A DNA stretch of 64,000 bases, from contig JALWFG010000016.1 in the NCBI GenBank assembly GCA_027038965.1, positions 172,191 through 236,190 on the forward strand, given 5' to 3'. This document shows positions 7,873-16,874 of this stretch, piece after piece. Source of the DNA: Candidatus Desulfofervidaceae bacterium (GTDB lineage: Bacteria > Desulfobacterota > Desulfofervidia > Desulfofervidales > Desulfofervidaceae). A program made the position numbers and the translations under genes. Position 1 is the stretch's first letter. Each line of letters opens with the position of its first letter. The notes under the pieces are model-generated. The model did not search any database. It was not told where the DNA came from and saw only the letters and a program-made list of their open reading frames with translations.

Positions 7873-9267
7873 TTATTCCTTTATCTTCTCTAGTATTCTT
7901 TCAAATCTTTTAGTGACTTTTTCCTTGCCCAAAACGGTCATTACTTCAAAAAGCCCTGGGCTTACTGTTCGACCAGTTAAAGTAACTCTAATGGCCTGAG
8001 CAAAATTTCTCGGTTTTAAAGCATATTTTTCTACAATCCTTTTAAAGGCTTGCTCCAATTGGGCTTCATCAAGGGCAGACATGCCTTTAATGGTATGCAA
8101 CATTTCTTTTAAGGCCGGTTTTATCTGAGGGACCAAAAACTTCTGAACGGCCTTGGAATCATATATTGGTTCTTCAAGAAAGTAAAAATCGGCCATTTCA
8201 GCCATTTCTAGGAGGGTCTTGGCCCTTGTTTTTAAGGTTTGAATCACCTTAATGATGTAATCGGTGGAAGTAGAAGGGTAACCCTTTCTTTCCAAAAATG
8301 GTTTGAGTAACTCGGCTAGTTTTTCATTAGGTGTTTGTTTAATGTAATGGGCATTTAACCAAAGTAATTTTTCTTGGTTAAAAACCGCGGCTGATTTCCC
8401 AATCCGACTAATGTCAAATTTCTCAATTAGCTCTTGAAGACTAAAGATTTCTTGATCTCCGTAAGACCAGCCCAATCTGGCTAGAAAGTTTATCAGGGCT
8501 TCTGGTAAAAAACCCATTTCCCTGTACTCAAGTACCGAAGCCGCCCCATGCCGTTTACTTAGTTTGGTTTTATCCGGTCCTAAAATCATGGGAACGTGAG
8601 CAAATGCTGGGGGGGCATAACCCAAAGCCTCATAAAGTTGAATCTGTTTGGGGGTATTGTTGATATGGTCATCACCTCTAATTACATGGGTTATTCCCAT
8701 GGTGGCATCGTCTACCACTACCACAAAGTTGTATGTAGGAGTGCCATCGCTCCGCTGAATAATCCAGTCATCCAGTTCAGAGTTGTTGAAGATTATCGGT
8801 CCATGAATCAGGTCATTAACCGCTGTTTCCCCTACCAAATTGCTTTTGAAACGGATTACTGCTCCAGGTTTAGGGGGTAAGTTTCTGTTGCGGCAGGTGC
8901 CATCATAACGAGGCTTTTGGCCCTTAGCCATTGCCTCTTTTCTCTTTTTTTCTAGTTCTTCTGGAGTGCAATAACAATAATAGGCTTTGCCTTCGGCAAG
9001 AAGCCTTTCAATATGCCTTTTGTAAATCTCCATTCTCTGAGATTGATAATAGGGCCCTTCGTCCCAATGAAGTCCAAGCCATTTAAGTCCTTCAATGATA
9101 CCTTCTACATATTCTTGCTTTGAGCGTAGCCGATCAGTATCTTCAATTCTTAAGATGAACTTGCCATGATAATGTCTAGCAAAAAGCCAATTAAAAAGGG
9201 CGGTTCTGGCCCCTCCGACATGCAAGTGTCCTGTTGGACTTGGCGGGAAGCGAGTAATTACTTTCAT
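7873..9267 (-). CDS. gltX: Glutamyl-tRNA synthetase
   Basis: A class I synthetase that charges tRNA-Glu (and possibly tRNA-Gln) in the cytoplasm. The HIGH equivalent is [19 protein letters not shown], and the KMSKS equivalent is [14 protein letters not shown] zinc-type insertion is visible with the pair YCYC and a later YDGTC, as in zinc-containing GluRS enzymes. The length of 464 residues is normal. I start at the ATG at 9267 ([11 protein letters not shown]) because the family begins there; a TTG seven codons upstream would give a 4-bp overlap with the response regulator and cannot be excluded. It sits in a minus-strand operon behind a two-component system, which could mean regulated expression or simple co-transcription. 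Confidence 0.96.
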   Translation of the reverse strand: MKVITRFPPSPTGHLHVGGARTALFNWLFARHYHGKFILRIEDTDRLRSKQEYVEGIIEGLKWLGLHWDEGPYYQSQRMEIYKRHIERLLAEGKAYYCYCTPEELEKKRKEAMAKGQKPRYDGTCRNRNLPPKPGAVIRFKSNLVGETAVNDLIHGPIIFNNSELDDWIIQRSDGTPTYNFVVVVDDATMGITHVIRGDDHINNTPKQIQLYEALGYAPPAFAHVPMILGPDKTKLSKRHGAASVLEYREMGFLPEALINFLARLGWSYGDQEIFSLQELIEKFDISRIGKSAAVFNQEKLLWLNAHYIKQTPNEKLAELLKPFLERKGYPSTSTDYIIKVIQTLKTRAKTLLEMAEMADFYFLEEPIYDSKAVQKFLVPQIKPALKEMLHTIKGMSALDEAQLEQAFKRIVEKYALKPRNFAQAIRVTLTGRTVSPGLFEVMTVLGKEKVTKRFERILEKIKE

Positions 9268-9284
9268 AAGTGATGTAACTCCTT

Positions 9285-9647
9285 TCAATCACTAAGGGCT
9301 TCTTTAACAGATTTTTTTAGCTCTTCTATTTTTATAGGTTTTGGGAAAAAGTCAAACACACGTTCTCTTAAGGCCTCAATGGCGGTGTCCAAAGTAGCAT
9401 AGGCCGTAATCATGATAACTTTTGTTCCTGGGTAAAGGTGGTTGACTCTCCTTAATATTTCCATTCCATCTATGTCTTCCATCTTCAAATCCGTGATTAC
9501 CAGATCAAACTTTTTCTCTTTTATCCTTTCTAAAGCCTTTTTGCTGTCTGTAAACGTTTCTACATCATAACCCTCTTTACTTAAAACCATTTTGGTCATT
9601 TTACAAACAACTTCTTCATCATCTATTACAATAATACTTTTAGCCAT
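9285..9647 (-). CDS. Single-domain receiver response regulator
   Basis: A 120-residue CheY-like receiver with no output domain. The acidic pocket is in IIVIDDEE, the phosphoacceptor aspartate is in [14 protein letters not shown], the switch Thr is in VIMITAY, and the conserved lysine is in [10 protein letters not shown]. It overlaps the sensor kinase gene by 8 bp and is almost certainly its partner. With no DNA-binding or enzymatic domain, it must act through protein-protein contact or a phosphorelay to another regulator. Its stop lies at the start of gltX. Confidence 0.93.
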   Translation of the reverse strand: MAKSIIVIDDEEVVCKMTKMVLSKEGYDVETFTDSKKALERIKEKKFDLVITDLKMEDIDGMEILRRVNHLYPGTKVIMITAYATLDTAIEALRERVFDFFPKPIKIEELKKSVKEALSD

Positions 9648-11073
9648 TTGCCCCCTCCTTATTTTCCTGATAAGCAGGTAACTCTATCGTAAAAGTTGTT
9701 CCTTTTCCCACTTCGGTTTCTACAGATATCTTTCCATTGTGCTGTTTTATGATACCATAACTGACAGATAATCCCAAACCCGTCCCTTTAGTGCCTTTGG
9801 TGGTAAAGAAAGGATCAAAGATGTGAGGCAGAATCTCAGGTTTAATACCGCTACCTGTATCTTTTACTCTTATGACTACCTTATCTTTTAACTCTGGGCT
9901 GTAAACATCAACAAAAAGGTCTCCTCCACCAGACATGGCATGAATGGCATTGGTAAAAAGGTTAATCAACACCTGCTGAATTTGATTCTCATCGACGTAT
10001 ATTGAAGGCAACTTTGGTGCAAATGTTTTATGAAGCCTTATTTTAGATACTCGCAATTGATTTTCTACCAAAGAAATGCTTTTTTCTACAATTTCTTTCG
10101 GATTACACACCTTGAATTCTGGTTTTTTCTGACGGGCAAAATCCAGCAGATTACGGACAATCTTTCTAATTCTCTCTGTTTGGATTTGGATATCTTTCAT
10201 AAACTGTTTTTTTTCCTCGTCGCTCAAACTGTCAAAATAAGAGAGGTATCCTTCTGCCAACATAGAGATATTGTTCAATGGGTTTCCTAATTCATGGGCT
10301 ACACCTGAGATAAGAACTCCTAAGGAAGCTAACTTTTTTGCTTGGAGGAGCTGTTCTTCCCGTTTTTCTAATTCTTGGGCCATTTTTGCAATGGCATTGA
10401 TGACAAGCCCGATTTCATCTTCAGGCTCTGATTCTTGGACAGCCACCTCGTGAAACTGCCCTTTAGCAACTGTATGAGTTAAGGATTCCATTTTTGCCAA
10501 TTTTTTGGCAAGCAAGGTGGAAAAATAGTGCCATCTAAATAATTGTGAAAAAAAGATTCCCAAAATGGACAAAATTAACATAACTGTGCTTTGGTGGATA
10601 ATTTCATTTATCTTACGGTGTTCGCTTTTAATCAAGTGTGTAGAAAGCTGAGTCAAATTATGTCCCAGATCCCTTAGATAAGATGCAAATTCAGGACTGG
10701 CTGCGGGTTTTTTGATGTTTTGGATAGTAGCAAGGTATTTATCCAGCGTTTGAATAAGAGAATTATATGTATCTTTACCCAAAACAGAAGTGAGTTTCTC
10801 TTGAGAGCGCTTTAAGGTTCGGTAAGCAATGCTTCCTTTATGGTAGGCTTCTGTTAAGGCATCTGGGTCATGATATAAAAAATAATTCTTTTCTGCCTTT
10901 CTCATTTCTAAAAAAGAAATGTTGATGTCATCAAATTCCTCAATAAAGCGAAGCTTAGACAAGACGGTTTTGAATGTCAAAAATATAAAGACTGAAATGG
11001 CAGCGATAAGGGTTGCTTCTATAAATATAGCAACATTAATCTTTTGTCTAATGGAGAGTTTTCTTCTATTCAT
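9640..11073 (-). CDS. Membrane sensor histidine kinase with HAMP domain
   Basis: A 477-residue two-component sensor. The first membrane segment is near residues 12-38 (NVAIFIEATLIAAISVFIF) and the second near 160-183, so an extracytoplasmic helical sensor domain of about 120 residues lies between. A HAMP linker follows, then the phosphoacceptor H-box (LISGVAHELGNPLNNIS) and the ATPase with N box NLFTNAIHAMSGGG, G1 VKDTGSGIKPEILPHIFDPF and G2 TKGTGLGLSVSYGIIKQHNG. The start ATG at 11073 overlaps the stop of the DUF202 heptad-repeat gene, which suggests coupling; an alternative TTG lies 11 codons upstream. The signal sensed is unknown. The partner is the receiver encoded next. Confidence 0.93.
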   Translation of the reverse strand: MNRRKLSIRQKINVAIFIEATLIAAISVFIFLTFKTVLSKLRFIEEFDDINISFLEMRKAEKNYFLYHDPDALTEAYHKGSIAYRTLKRSQEKLTSVLGKDTYNSLIQTLDKYLATIQNIKKPAASPEFASYLRDLGHNLTQLSTHLIKSEHRKINEIIHQSTVMLILSILGIFFSQLFRWHYFSTLLAKKLAKMESLTHTVAKGQFHEVAVQESEPEDEIGLVINAIAKMAQELEKREEQLLQAKKLASLGVLISGVAHELGNPLNNISMLAEGYLSYFDSLSDEEKKQFMKDIQIQTERIRKIVRNLLDFARQKKPEFKVCNPKEIVEKSISLVENQLRVSKIRLHKTFAPKLPSIYVDENQIQQVLINLFTNAIHAMSGGGDLFVDVYSPELKDKVVIRVKDTGSGIKPEILPHIFDPFFTTKGTKGTGLGLSVSYGIIKQHNGKISVETEVGKGTTFTIELPAYQENKEGANG

Positions 11074-11872
11074 TATTTTGTTTTTTGCCTTTTTTGAAGG
11101 AACCAAACCTCAAAAGTTGTTTAATTTCATTTTCTCTTTTGTCTAAGGCCTCATAGGTCAAATCTGCCTCCAGTTGTCTCAAAATTTTTCTCTCATGAAA
11201 AAGGGTATCTTTAAACATATGGGCAGCTACCCCTATTACAGAGGCTCCAAGGAGAATAATTCCAAAATCTAAAATAGTCCACCATCCCCAACCAAAATAG
11301 CGGATAAAGCCGCATCCTAAGGCAATAAACCCTACACCAGTTCTTAAATAAGAAAGCTCTGTCCGAATTTTGGCCATAATGGTGCGGTATTGAGCAAAAT
11401 TGGTTCGTTTGCGTGCCAAGTCCGTTCTTCCACCCGCCAAACGGGTCCTAATTTCAGCAAGCTTGGTGCGCATTTCAGCCCATTCAGTTCGCTTGTTGGC
11501 CAAGTCTGTCCGTTCTTTGGCAAGATCAGTTCGTTGGCTAGATAGCTCTGTTCTTTTATTGGCCAAATTGGTTCTTTGATTAGCCAGTTCAGTTCGTTTG
11601 TTAGCCAGCTCAGTTCGTTTATTTGCTAGCTCTGTTCTCTTATTGGCCAGCTCAGTTCGTTTATTGGCCAATTCCGTTCTCTTATTAGCCAGTTCGGTTC
11701 TGCCCTTGGCCAACTTTGTCCGGTCTTCGGCTAATTTGGTTCGATATTGAGCCAGCTTGGTCCGATCTTCAGCCAGGGCCTTTCTTTTTTCGGCCCACTC
11801 TTCCATTATCTTGATAAATTCTTCATGAAAAATTTCTGAGGCTTTCTTTTCTTCGTGGTTATCATTGTTCAT
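11066..11872 (-). CDS. Heptad-repeat coiled coil fused to a DUF202-like membrane domain
   Basis: A 268-residue protein whose centre is about 20 perfect or near-perfect seven-residue units of the form R-T-x-L-A-x-x (five consecutive RTELANK), running without a gap into RTELSYLRTGVGFIALGCGF, which has the DUF202/YidH pattern (ERTFLAWIRTSLALIALG in many relatives). After that come two predicted membrane helices (GVGFIALGCGFI and WTILDFGIILLGASVIGVAAHMF region) and a charged tail. The long coil should be cytoplasmic and rod-like. The start is the ATG at 11872, correctly spaced from AGGGAG; an earlier ATG at 11878 is too close. It is the first gene of the operon with the sensor kinase, receiver, gltX and EndoIII-like genes. 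Function unknown; a scaffold or length-setting coil for the kinase is possible. Confidence 0.85.
   Translation of the reverse strand: MNNDNHEEKKASEIFHEEFIKIMEEWAEKRKALAEDRTKLAQYRTKLAEDRTKLAKGRTELANKRTELANKRTELANKRTELANKRTELANKRTELANQRTNLANKRTELSSQRTDLAKERTDLANKRTEWAEMRTKLAEIRTRLAGGRTDLARKRTNFAQYRTIMAKIRTELSYLRTGVGFIALGCGFIRYFGWGWWTILDFGIILLGASVIGVAAHMFKDTLFHERKILRQLEADLTYEALDKRENEIKQLLRFGSFKKGKKQNNE
11345..11764 (-). repeat. 21-bp in-frame tandem repeat encoding R-T-x-L-A-x-x heptads
   Basis: Twenty consecutive 21-bp units lie inside the DUF202-like gene. The middle units are nearly identical at the DNA level (GAGCTGGCTAACAAACGAAC-type words on the minus strand), while units at both ends have diverged. 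This suggests recent expansion or conversion in the middle. Confidence 0.9.
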
Positions 11873-11934
11873 GACCATTCTCCCTTTTTATCTTGCTAAC
11901 AATTTAAAAGAAAGCGTTAACTTAAAACGGAGCC

Positions 11935-11962
11935 ATTATACCTTTTTTTGCTGAAAAATCAA
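11935..11962 (-). promoter_or_regulatory. Strong sigma-70-like promoter of the DUF202/kinase/gltX operon
   Basis: On the minus strand TTGATT is followed after 16 bases by a perfect TATAAT, about 60 bases before the first gene. This is the best promoter match in the window. Confidence 0.65.
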
Positions 11963-12158
11963 GGTTTTTATGTTATTTTCTAAAAAAATGAGAAAAATCT
12001 TTTCAAATTGCTTACAGGTTTATTCTACTTTGTTTTGTTTTAGCAAAAAGGAATTGATGCCTTAACAAGGCAAGGCCTGTGGGTGAGTAGCCCAATAGCC
12101 AAATTTATGCTTCGACTGAAGCAGTAATATTTTTAAGCCTAATCGCAGATTTAGGGTC

Positions 12159-12187
12159 TTGACATAATGAAACTGATCATTTAAGTC
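12159..12187 (+). promoter_or_regulatory. Candidate promoter of the small membrane protein
   Basis: TTGACA, then 17 bases, then TAAGTC, about 37 bases before the start chosen for the next gene. The -10 box is poor. Confidence 0.35.
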
Positions 12188-12223
12188 TTGATTTGTTTTA
12201 TCAACTTTAAAAGGGTAAAAAAG

Positions 12224-12706
12224 ATGAAAAGGAAAGTTGTTTCGCCTTTGGCCCGGGCCTGGGGGATTTTAGTCTTTATTGCTGGATTTATTAATCAGGT
12301 CTTGATTTATTTTCAAAGGGCTAGATTTACTTCTTTAATCTTTTTCATTACAACAGCCGTAGGTTTTGGGTATACGCTTATTAAACTAACCGGATGGTTT
12401 AAGGGTGAAGAGAGACTAGAGGAAAAACAGATTCTGGCGGTATGGTTGTTGGTTTTGTTGAGTGCACCTCTTTGGATTGGTTTGTTTGGTTTATATCAAA
12501 CTGTCCAAATAGTTCGAGCTTGGATGTTTTTTATAGCCTTAGGGTTGTGTCTCTCAAGCATTGTGCGTCAAATAAAATTGGATTTCTTATGGGCAATTTT
12601 ACCATCTACTGGCATTTTTTTATCATTTATTTTCCCTGCATATAATTTTGCAATTATGGGTATTTCTATTGGATGGGCTTTGATATTTTATTCGTTTTGC
12701 TTTTAG
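12224..12706 (+). CDS. Small integral membrane protein, unknown
   Basis: About 160 residues, mostly hydrophobic, with four or five predicted membrane helices (for example WGILVFIAGFINQVLIYF, FTSLIFFITTAVGFGYTLI, ILAVWLLVLLSAPLWIGLFG and the closing pair). I do not recognise a family. The start is the ATG at 12224, preceded by AAGGG; a TTG twelve codons upstream lacks a ribosome site. The positive N-terminus MKRKVV suggests an N-in topology. It is a single gene with its own likely promoter. Confidence 0.6.
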   Translation: MKRKVVSPLARAWGILVFIAGFINQVLIYFQRARFTSLIFFITTAVGFGYTLIKLTGWFKGEERLEEKQILAVWLLVLLSAPLWIGLFGLYQTVQIVRAWMFFIALGLCLSSIVRQIKLDFLWAILPSTGIFLSFIFPAYNFAIMGISIGWALIFYSFCF

Positions 12707-12745
12707 AGGGAAAACAATGGTCTTTGATTTTTTATCTACCTCTCC

Positions 12746-12919
12746 TTATCCATTTGAAGTGAAGTAGTTCTCAAGTTCCGCAATTTTCTTGTTAAATTGG
12801 TTTTGGATTAGGGGTTTTAAAGGTCTTGCTAAAGTGTCAAAAACAGGTAAGAATACCTTATGCTCTGCCCTACAAATAAGACCGTTGAGTTTAAAGTAGA
12901 AATGTAACTTATGGATCTT
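12746..12919 (-). pseudogene. Coding-like fragment without a start, upstream of mutL
   Basis: On the minus strand a frame stays open for about 58 codons and reads like protein (for example HKVFLPVFDTLARPLKPLI then NKKIAELENYFTSNG), ending at 12746. It has no start codon with a ribosome site and its upstream part runs antisense into mutL. It could be the 3' remnant of a decayed gene or chance. The family is not recognised. Confidence 0.22.
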
Positions 12920-12931
12920 AGGACTAAATCC

Positions 12932-14698
12932 ATGGTGAAACGGATCAAAGTGTTACCTCCTAACCTAGCCAATATCATTGCCGCTGGTGAGGTAATAGAA
13001 CGTCCAGCGGCCGTTGTGAAAGAATTGCTTGAAAACGCCCTTGATGCTCAAGCAACGCATATTGAAATTAAGATTGCCAAGGGTGGCAAACGCCTCATAA
13101 GGGTAATAGATGATGGTGTAGGCATTTGGCCAGAAGACCTTCCTTTGGCCATTCAGCGGCACAGCACTAGTAAAATTGAAAAGGTGGAGGACTTGTCTGC
13201 CATAAATACTTTGGGGTTTCGGGGCGAGGCCCTGGCGAGCATGGCGGCGGTTTCTAGGATGAAAATTGCCAGTCGGGTCGCAGACAAAGAATGGGGATAT
13301 GAAATTATTGTAGAAGGTGGGAAAATTAAGTCAAAGCAGGAAATAGGGATGCCAGTAGGCACAATCATAGAGGTAAGGGATTTATTTTTCAATACCCCGG
13401 CCAGAGGTAAATTTTTAAAAAGAGATACCACAGAGATGGCCCATATTTATGAAACAGTTATAAGAATAAGCCTTTGCTATCCTCATAAAAGCTTTATGTT
13501 AGAGACGGAAAAACGCAATTTGTTAAGGCTTTCTAAAGCCCGGGATTTAAGAGAACGGGTTGGCCAGATTTATAACCTAGAATTGGCAAAATCGCTTAAG
13601 AAAGTGTCTTTAAAAAAGGACAATATTGTCCTTAAAGGATTTATGGCTCCTGTTCATTACAGCCGCCCTTCAACCAGAGAGATGTTCTTTTATGTTAACG
13701 GCAGGTGGGTAAGGAGTAGTTTTCTAAATCAAGCTGTATATAAGGCCTTGACAGACCTTTGGCCTAAGGGCCGCTATCCCTTTTTGGTGTTTTTTATTAC
13801 GCTTCCACCTTCGGAGGTAGATGTTAATGTCCATCCTACCAAGCAAGAAGTAAAGTTTAAAAACCACTTCCTAATTCAATCAATGATAGAGGAGGGTATA
13901 AAGCAAGGATTAGAGCAAAAATTGGCTGATATGATTTTAGAGCCTGGATTAGAGACCAAACCAAGCGACGCACCTTTAGAAGAAGATGTCCCTTTGGAAT
14001 TACCTCTCCCACTGCCAAAAAAGAATGAGCAGTTTCCATCCTTTGGAGATAAGGGTTTATGCCTTTCTACTAAACCATCCTTTAGGGTAGAAGATTCTTT
14101 GGTTCCTTATAGGCTTAAGAAAAAAAGGCCTTGGCGCATTCTAGGCCAGTTGTGGCAGACTTACATTGTCTGTGAAGCAGAAACGGCGATGATTCTTATA
14201 GACCAACACGCCGCTCATGAGCGGTTAAATTATGAGAGGCTAAAGCAGATTTATAATAAGGGATGTGATAAAGGGCAGGAGCTTTTGACCCCTATTGTAT
14301 TAGAGCTTAATGTGGTGGAGGCCACATTGCTTAAAGAAATTATGCCAGAACTTCAAAAATTGGGTTTTTATATTGAAGGATTTGGAGAAAAAAGTTTTCT
14401 GATTCGCCGGGTGCCGGTATTACTGGCTCACAAAGATGTGAAGGGTATTCTAGAGGGCATCATTAAAGATATGGAGGCCTGCCTTAAAATGCCCAACATG
14501 GCGGAGATTGCAGAGGGACTCTTGAAAAGCATGGCCTGCCACATGTCAGTGAGGGCCCACGATCCCTTAACAGAAGAAGAAATCAAATATCTCTTAGAAC
14601 AAATTTTAGAGCTTAAAATACTTCATTGTCCTCATGGTCGTCCTTTTTATAAGCTTTTTGATAAGAAGGAAATTGGCAAATTTTTTGACAGGAATTGA
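12932..14698 (+). CDS. mutL: DNA mismatch repair protein MutL with endonuclease motif
   Basis: MutL couples mismatch recognition by MutS to strand incision. The N-terminal GHKL ATPase shows IIAAGEVIERPAAVVKELLE, VIDDGVGIW, QRHSTSKI and TLGFRGEALASMAAV. The C-terminal domain carries the latent endonuclease signature DQHAAHERLNYE, with the supporting ACHMSVRA and CPHGRPF motifs, so this MutL should nick DNA itself, as in bacteria without MutH. Start: the ATG at 12932, preceded by AGGA; a first ATG at 12911 is also in frame. At 588 residues it has normal length. It heads a long plus-strand run of closely spaced genes reaching carB. Confidence 0.96.
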   Translation: MVKRIKVLPPNLANIIAAGEVIERPAAVVKELLENALDAQATHIEIKIAKGGKRLIRVIDDGVGIWPEDLPLAIQRHSTSKIEKVEDLSAINTLGFRGEALASMAAVSRMKIASRVADKEWGYEIIVEGGKIKSKQEIGMPVGTIIEVRDLFFNTPARGKFLKRDTTEMAHIYETVIRISLCYPHKSFMLETEKRNLLRLSKARDLRERVGQIYNLELAKSLKKVSLKKDNIVLKGFMAPVHYSRPSTREMFFYVNGRWVRSSFLNQAVYKALTDLWPKGRYPFLVFFITLPPSEVDVNVHPTKQEVKFKNHFLIQSMIEEGIKQGLEQKLADMILEPGLETKPSDAPLEEDVPLELPLPLPKKNEQFPSFGDKGLCLSTKPSFRVEDSLVPYRLKKKRPWRILGQLWQTYIVCEAETAMILIDQHAAHERLNYERLKQIYNKGCDKGQELLTPIVLELNVVEATLLKEIMPELQKLGFYIEGFGEKSFLIRRVPVLLAHKDVKGILEGIIKDMEACLKMPNMAEIAEGLLKSMACHMSVRAHDPLTEEEIKYLLEQILELKILHCPHGRPFYKLFDKKEIGKFFDRN

Positions 14699-14745
14699 CT
14701 TTTTATTTTAAACTTTATAGACTGCCCTAATCAAAGGCAGGGGGT

Positions 14746-16101
14746 ATGGTTTTGAAGCTAAAAAAACAACACTTTGTGGCAGTTTTGTTGTTTGTAGGTT
14801 TGGGGGTAGTAGGGCTATTGATGTTTAATTTTTTTGAAACTGTTCCACCCCAAATCAGTGTTTTTCCAGACCCCAAGGGCTATTTGCCTATCCAAAAGGT
14901 ATTCAAAATTTCTTTTTTCGAAAAAGGCAGGGGACTTAGGGCGATTGACATATATTTAGTGCAAGACGGTAAGAGGTATTACCTTTTAAAAAAATCATTT
15001 CCCTGGACCTTCCAAAAGGGATCTCAACAAATGCAAGAAACGGTTAAATTGACGATCGCTCCTGCCAAGTTGGGCCTGCATGACGGAACAGCAACCTTTA
15101 TTATTTCAGCCTCAGATTGTTCCTTGTGGCATTGGGGCAAGGGAAATTGTGCCGAAAGGAAGTATAGTGTCATTATTGACGCTACGCCACCAACGATTGA
15201 AGTTTTAACCCGCAGTCATAATGTTGCAGTTGGGGGCAGTGCCTTGACCATTTATCGGGCTTCAGAGCCTTTAGAGAGCCAGGGAGTAAAAGAAGCAGAC
15301 AAATACTTCTTCAAAGGTTATCTAGTGAAGGGCCTTTATTTGTGTCTCTTTGCCTATCCTTATAATGCCCCTCCAGATATGCTTTTGAGGGTTTTTGGTT
15401 TGGACAAGGCCGGGAATAAGGGCGAAGGCGGGTTTTATTACCACATTATTCGCCGTCGGTTTAAACCAGACAAAATAAGGATTACTGATAGCTTCTTGCA
15501 CGCCAAAATGCCCGATTTTTGGAATGTTTATCCTGAACTTCAGGGAAAGTATTTGGAGACCTTTTTAAAAGTAAATACTGACTTGCGCCAGCGTACCAAT
15601 GAAGAGATAAAACGAATTTGTCAAATTTCCAATCCTTATCCTCTATTTGAAGGGGCGTTTGTAAGAATGAAGGGGGCGACAAGGGCCACCTTTGGAGATA
15701 GAAGGAGCTACTATTATCATGGCCAAAAGATTGGCACCTCCGTGCACATGGGTGTAGACTTGGCCTCTGTTGCCCATGCTCCAGTGCCAGCGGCCAATAA
15801 TGGGGTAGTGGTGTTTAGGGGGTTCTTAGGTGTATATGGAAACGCCATAATTATCGACCATGGGATAGGGCTTTTTAGCCTTTATGGACATCTGAGTAGC
15901 TTTAAGGTTAAAGAGGGACAGCAGGTGACTAAAGGAGAAATTATTGGTTATACCGGGGCTACGGGTTTGGCCGGAGGAGACCACCTGCATTTTAGCATGC
16001 TTGTCCAAGGCTATTATGTCAATCCTGTGGAATGGTGGGATGGACACTGGGTAAAAACACATATTCTTGACAAGATGAAAAAAACTGGGGTGTTACCTTA
16101 G
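14746..16101 (+). CDS. Membrane-anchored M23 (LytM-type) peptidase
   Basis: A 451-residue murein endopeptidase-like protein. An N-terminal signal anchor (KQHFVAVLLFVGLGVVGLLM) places the rest in the periplasm. The middle third looks like beta-rich Ig-type domains. The C-terminal LytM domain has the zinc ligands in GTSVHMGVDLASVAHAPV (HxxxD) and GGDHLHFSM (HxH), with GIGLFSLYGHLSSF between. It probably cleaves peptidoglycan cross-links or activates amidases in the periplasm. The tatD start codon immediately follows its stop, so the two are in one transcript. Confidence 0.88.
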   Translation: MVLKLKKQHFVAVLLFVGLGVVGLLMFNFFETVPPQISVFPDPKGYLPIQKVFKISFFEKGRGLRAIDIYLVQDGKRYYLLKKSFPWTFQKGSQQMQETVKLTIAPAKLGLHDGTATFIISASDCSLWHWGKGNCAERKYSVIIDATPPTIEVLTRSHNVAVGGSALTIYRASEPLESQGVKEADKYFFKGYLVKGLYLCLFAYPYNAPPDMLLRVFGLDKAGNKGEGGFYYHIIRRRFKPDKIRITDSFLHAKMPDFWNVYPELQGKYLETFLKVNTDLRQRTNEEIKRICQISNPYPLFEGAFVRMKGATRATFGDRRSYYYHGQKIGTSVHMGVDLASVAHAPVPAANNGVVVFRGFLGVYGNAIIIDHGIGLFSLYGHLSSFKVKEGQQVTKGEIIGYTGATGLAGGDHLHFSMLVQGYYVNPVEWWDGHWVKTHILDKMKKTGVLP

Positions 16102-16866
16102 ATGCTTGCCGATACTCATTGCCATTTAGATATGCTTAAAAACATGGAGGTAGCCTTAGAACGGGCTAGGACAGCAGGGGTGGGCCTTATTATTACTATT
16201 GGGATTGACCTTGAGAGCAGTCAAAAGGCAGTAGAAATAGCCCATCAATATGATTATGTTTGGGCGGCAGTTGGGATTCATCCCCATGAAGCCAAAACGG
16301 TCAGAGAACAAACTTATAAAGAATTAGAGGCCCTAGCCCAAGACCCCAAGGTTGTGGCCATTGGGGAGATTGGGCTTGACTTTTATAGAAATTTAAGCCC
16401 TAAAGAAGTGCAAATAAGGGTCTTTAAAAGGCAAATCGAACTGGCTAAAGCCCTGGCCAAGCCTATTATTATTCACTGTCGGGAGGCCATTCCCGAAACC
16501 TGGAGCGTTCTTGAAGAAACAGACGGTTTTTGTTGTAGGGGAGTTTGGCATTGTTTCCCAGGCGATGTCAACCTGGCTCAAAGATGTATGAAGAAGGGTT
16601 TTTATATTTCTATTCCTGGAATAGTGACTTTTCCTAAGGCCGAGAGGTTAAGAAGGGTAGTCAAGGAAACACCTTTAGAATGGCTTTTGATAGAAACGGA
16701 TGCCCCCTTTTTGGCCCCAGTCCCAATGCGAGGTAAACCTAACGAACCGGCCTTCTTACGTTATACTGCCCAAAAAGTGGCTGAAATAAAAGAATGTGAA
16801 TTAAACGAAGTGGCTAGGACCACAACTCAAAATGCCTGTAAGCTCTTTGGTATTAACATAAGTTAG
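16102..16866 (+). CDS. tatD: TatD-family metal-dependent hydrolase
   Basis: A 254-residue TIM-barrel metallohydrolase of the TatD group, a 3'-5' DNA exonuclease or D-aminoacyl-tRNA-hydrolase-like enzyme in different studies. Metal-site motifs are visible: ADTHCHLDM (HxH), IGEIGLDFYRN (Glu), IIHCREA (His), WHCFPG (His) and LIETDAPFLAP (Asp). The length is typical. The start codon follows directly on the stop of the M23 peptidase gene, and pyrE follows after 8 bp. Confidence 0.93.
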   Translation: MLADTHCHLDMLKNMEVALERARTAGVGLIITIGIDLESSQKAVEIAHQYDYVWAAVGIHPHEAKTVREQTYKELEALAQDPKVVAIGEIGLDFYRNLSPKEVQIRVFKRQIELAKALAKPIIIHCREAIPETWSVLEETDGFCCRGVWHCFPGDVNLAQRCMKKGFYISIPGIVTFPKAERLRRVVKETPLEWLLIETDAPFLAPVPMRGKPNEPAFLRYTAQKVAEIKECELNEVARTTTQNACKLFGINIS

Positions 16867-16874
16867 GCGATTTT

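Larger units (their letters stand above)
11879..12223. other. Intergenic region between divergent operons
   Basis: A 345-bp AT-rich stretch with the operon promoter on the minus strand (11935-11962) and a candidate plus-strand promoter (12159-12187). The segment near 12075-12105 (GTGGGTGAGTAGCCCAATAGC) partly resembles, in inverse orientation, a segment near 4471-4496 downstream of gpmI. I see no gene or RNA in it. Confidence 0.5.

Noticed and set aside
11345..11764. 21-bp tandem repeats considered as a CRISPR or minisatellite array
   Set aside because: They are in-frame codons of the heptad-repeat protein, with no spacers.
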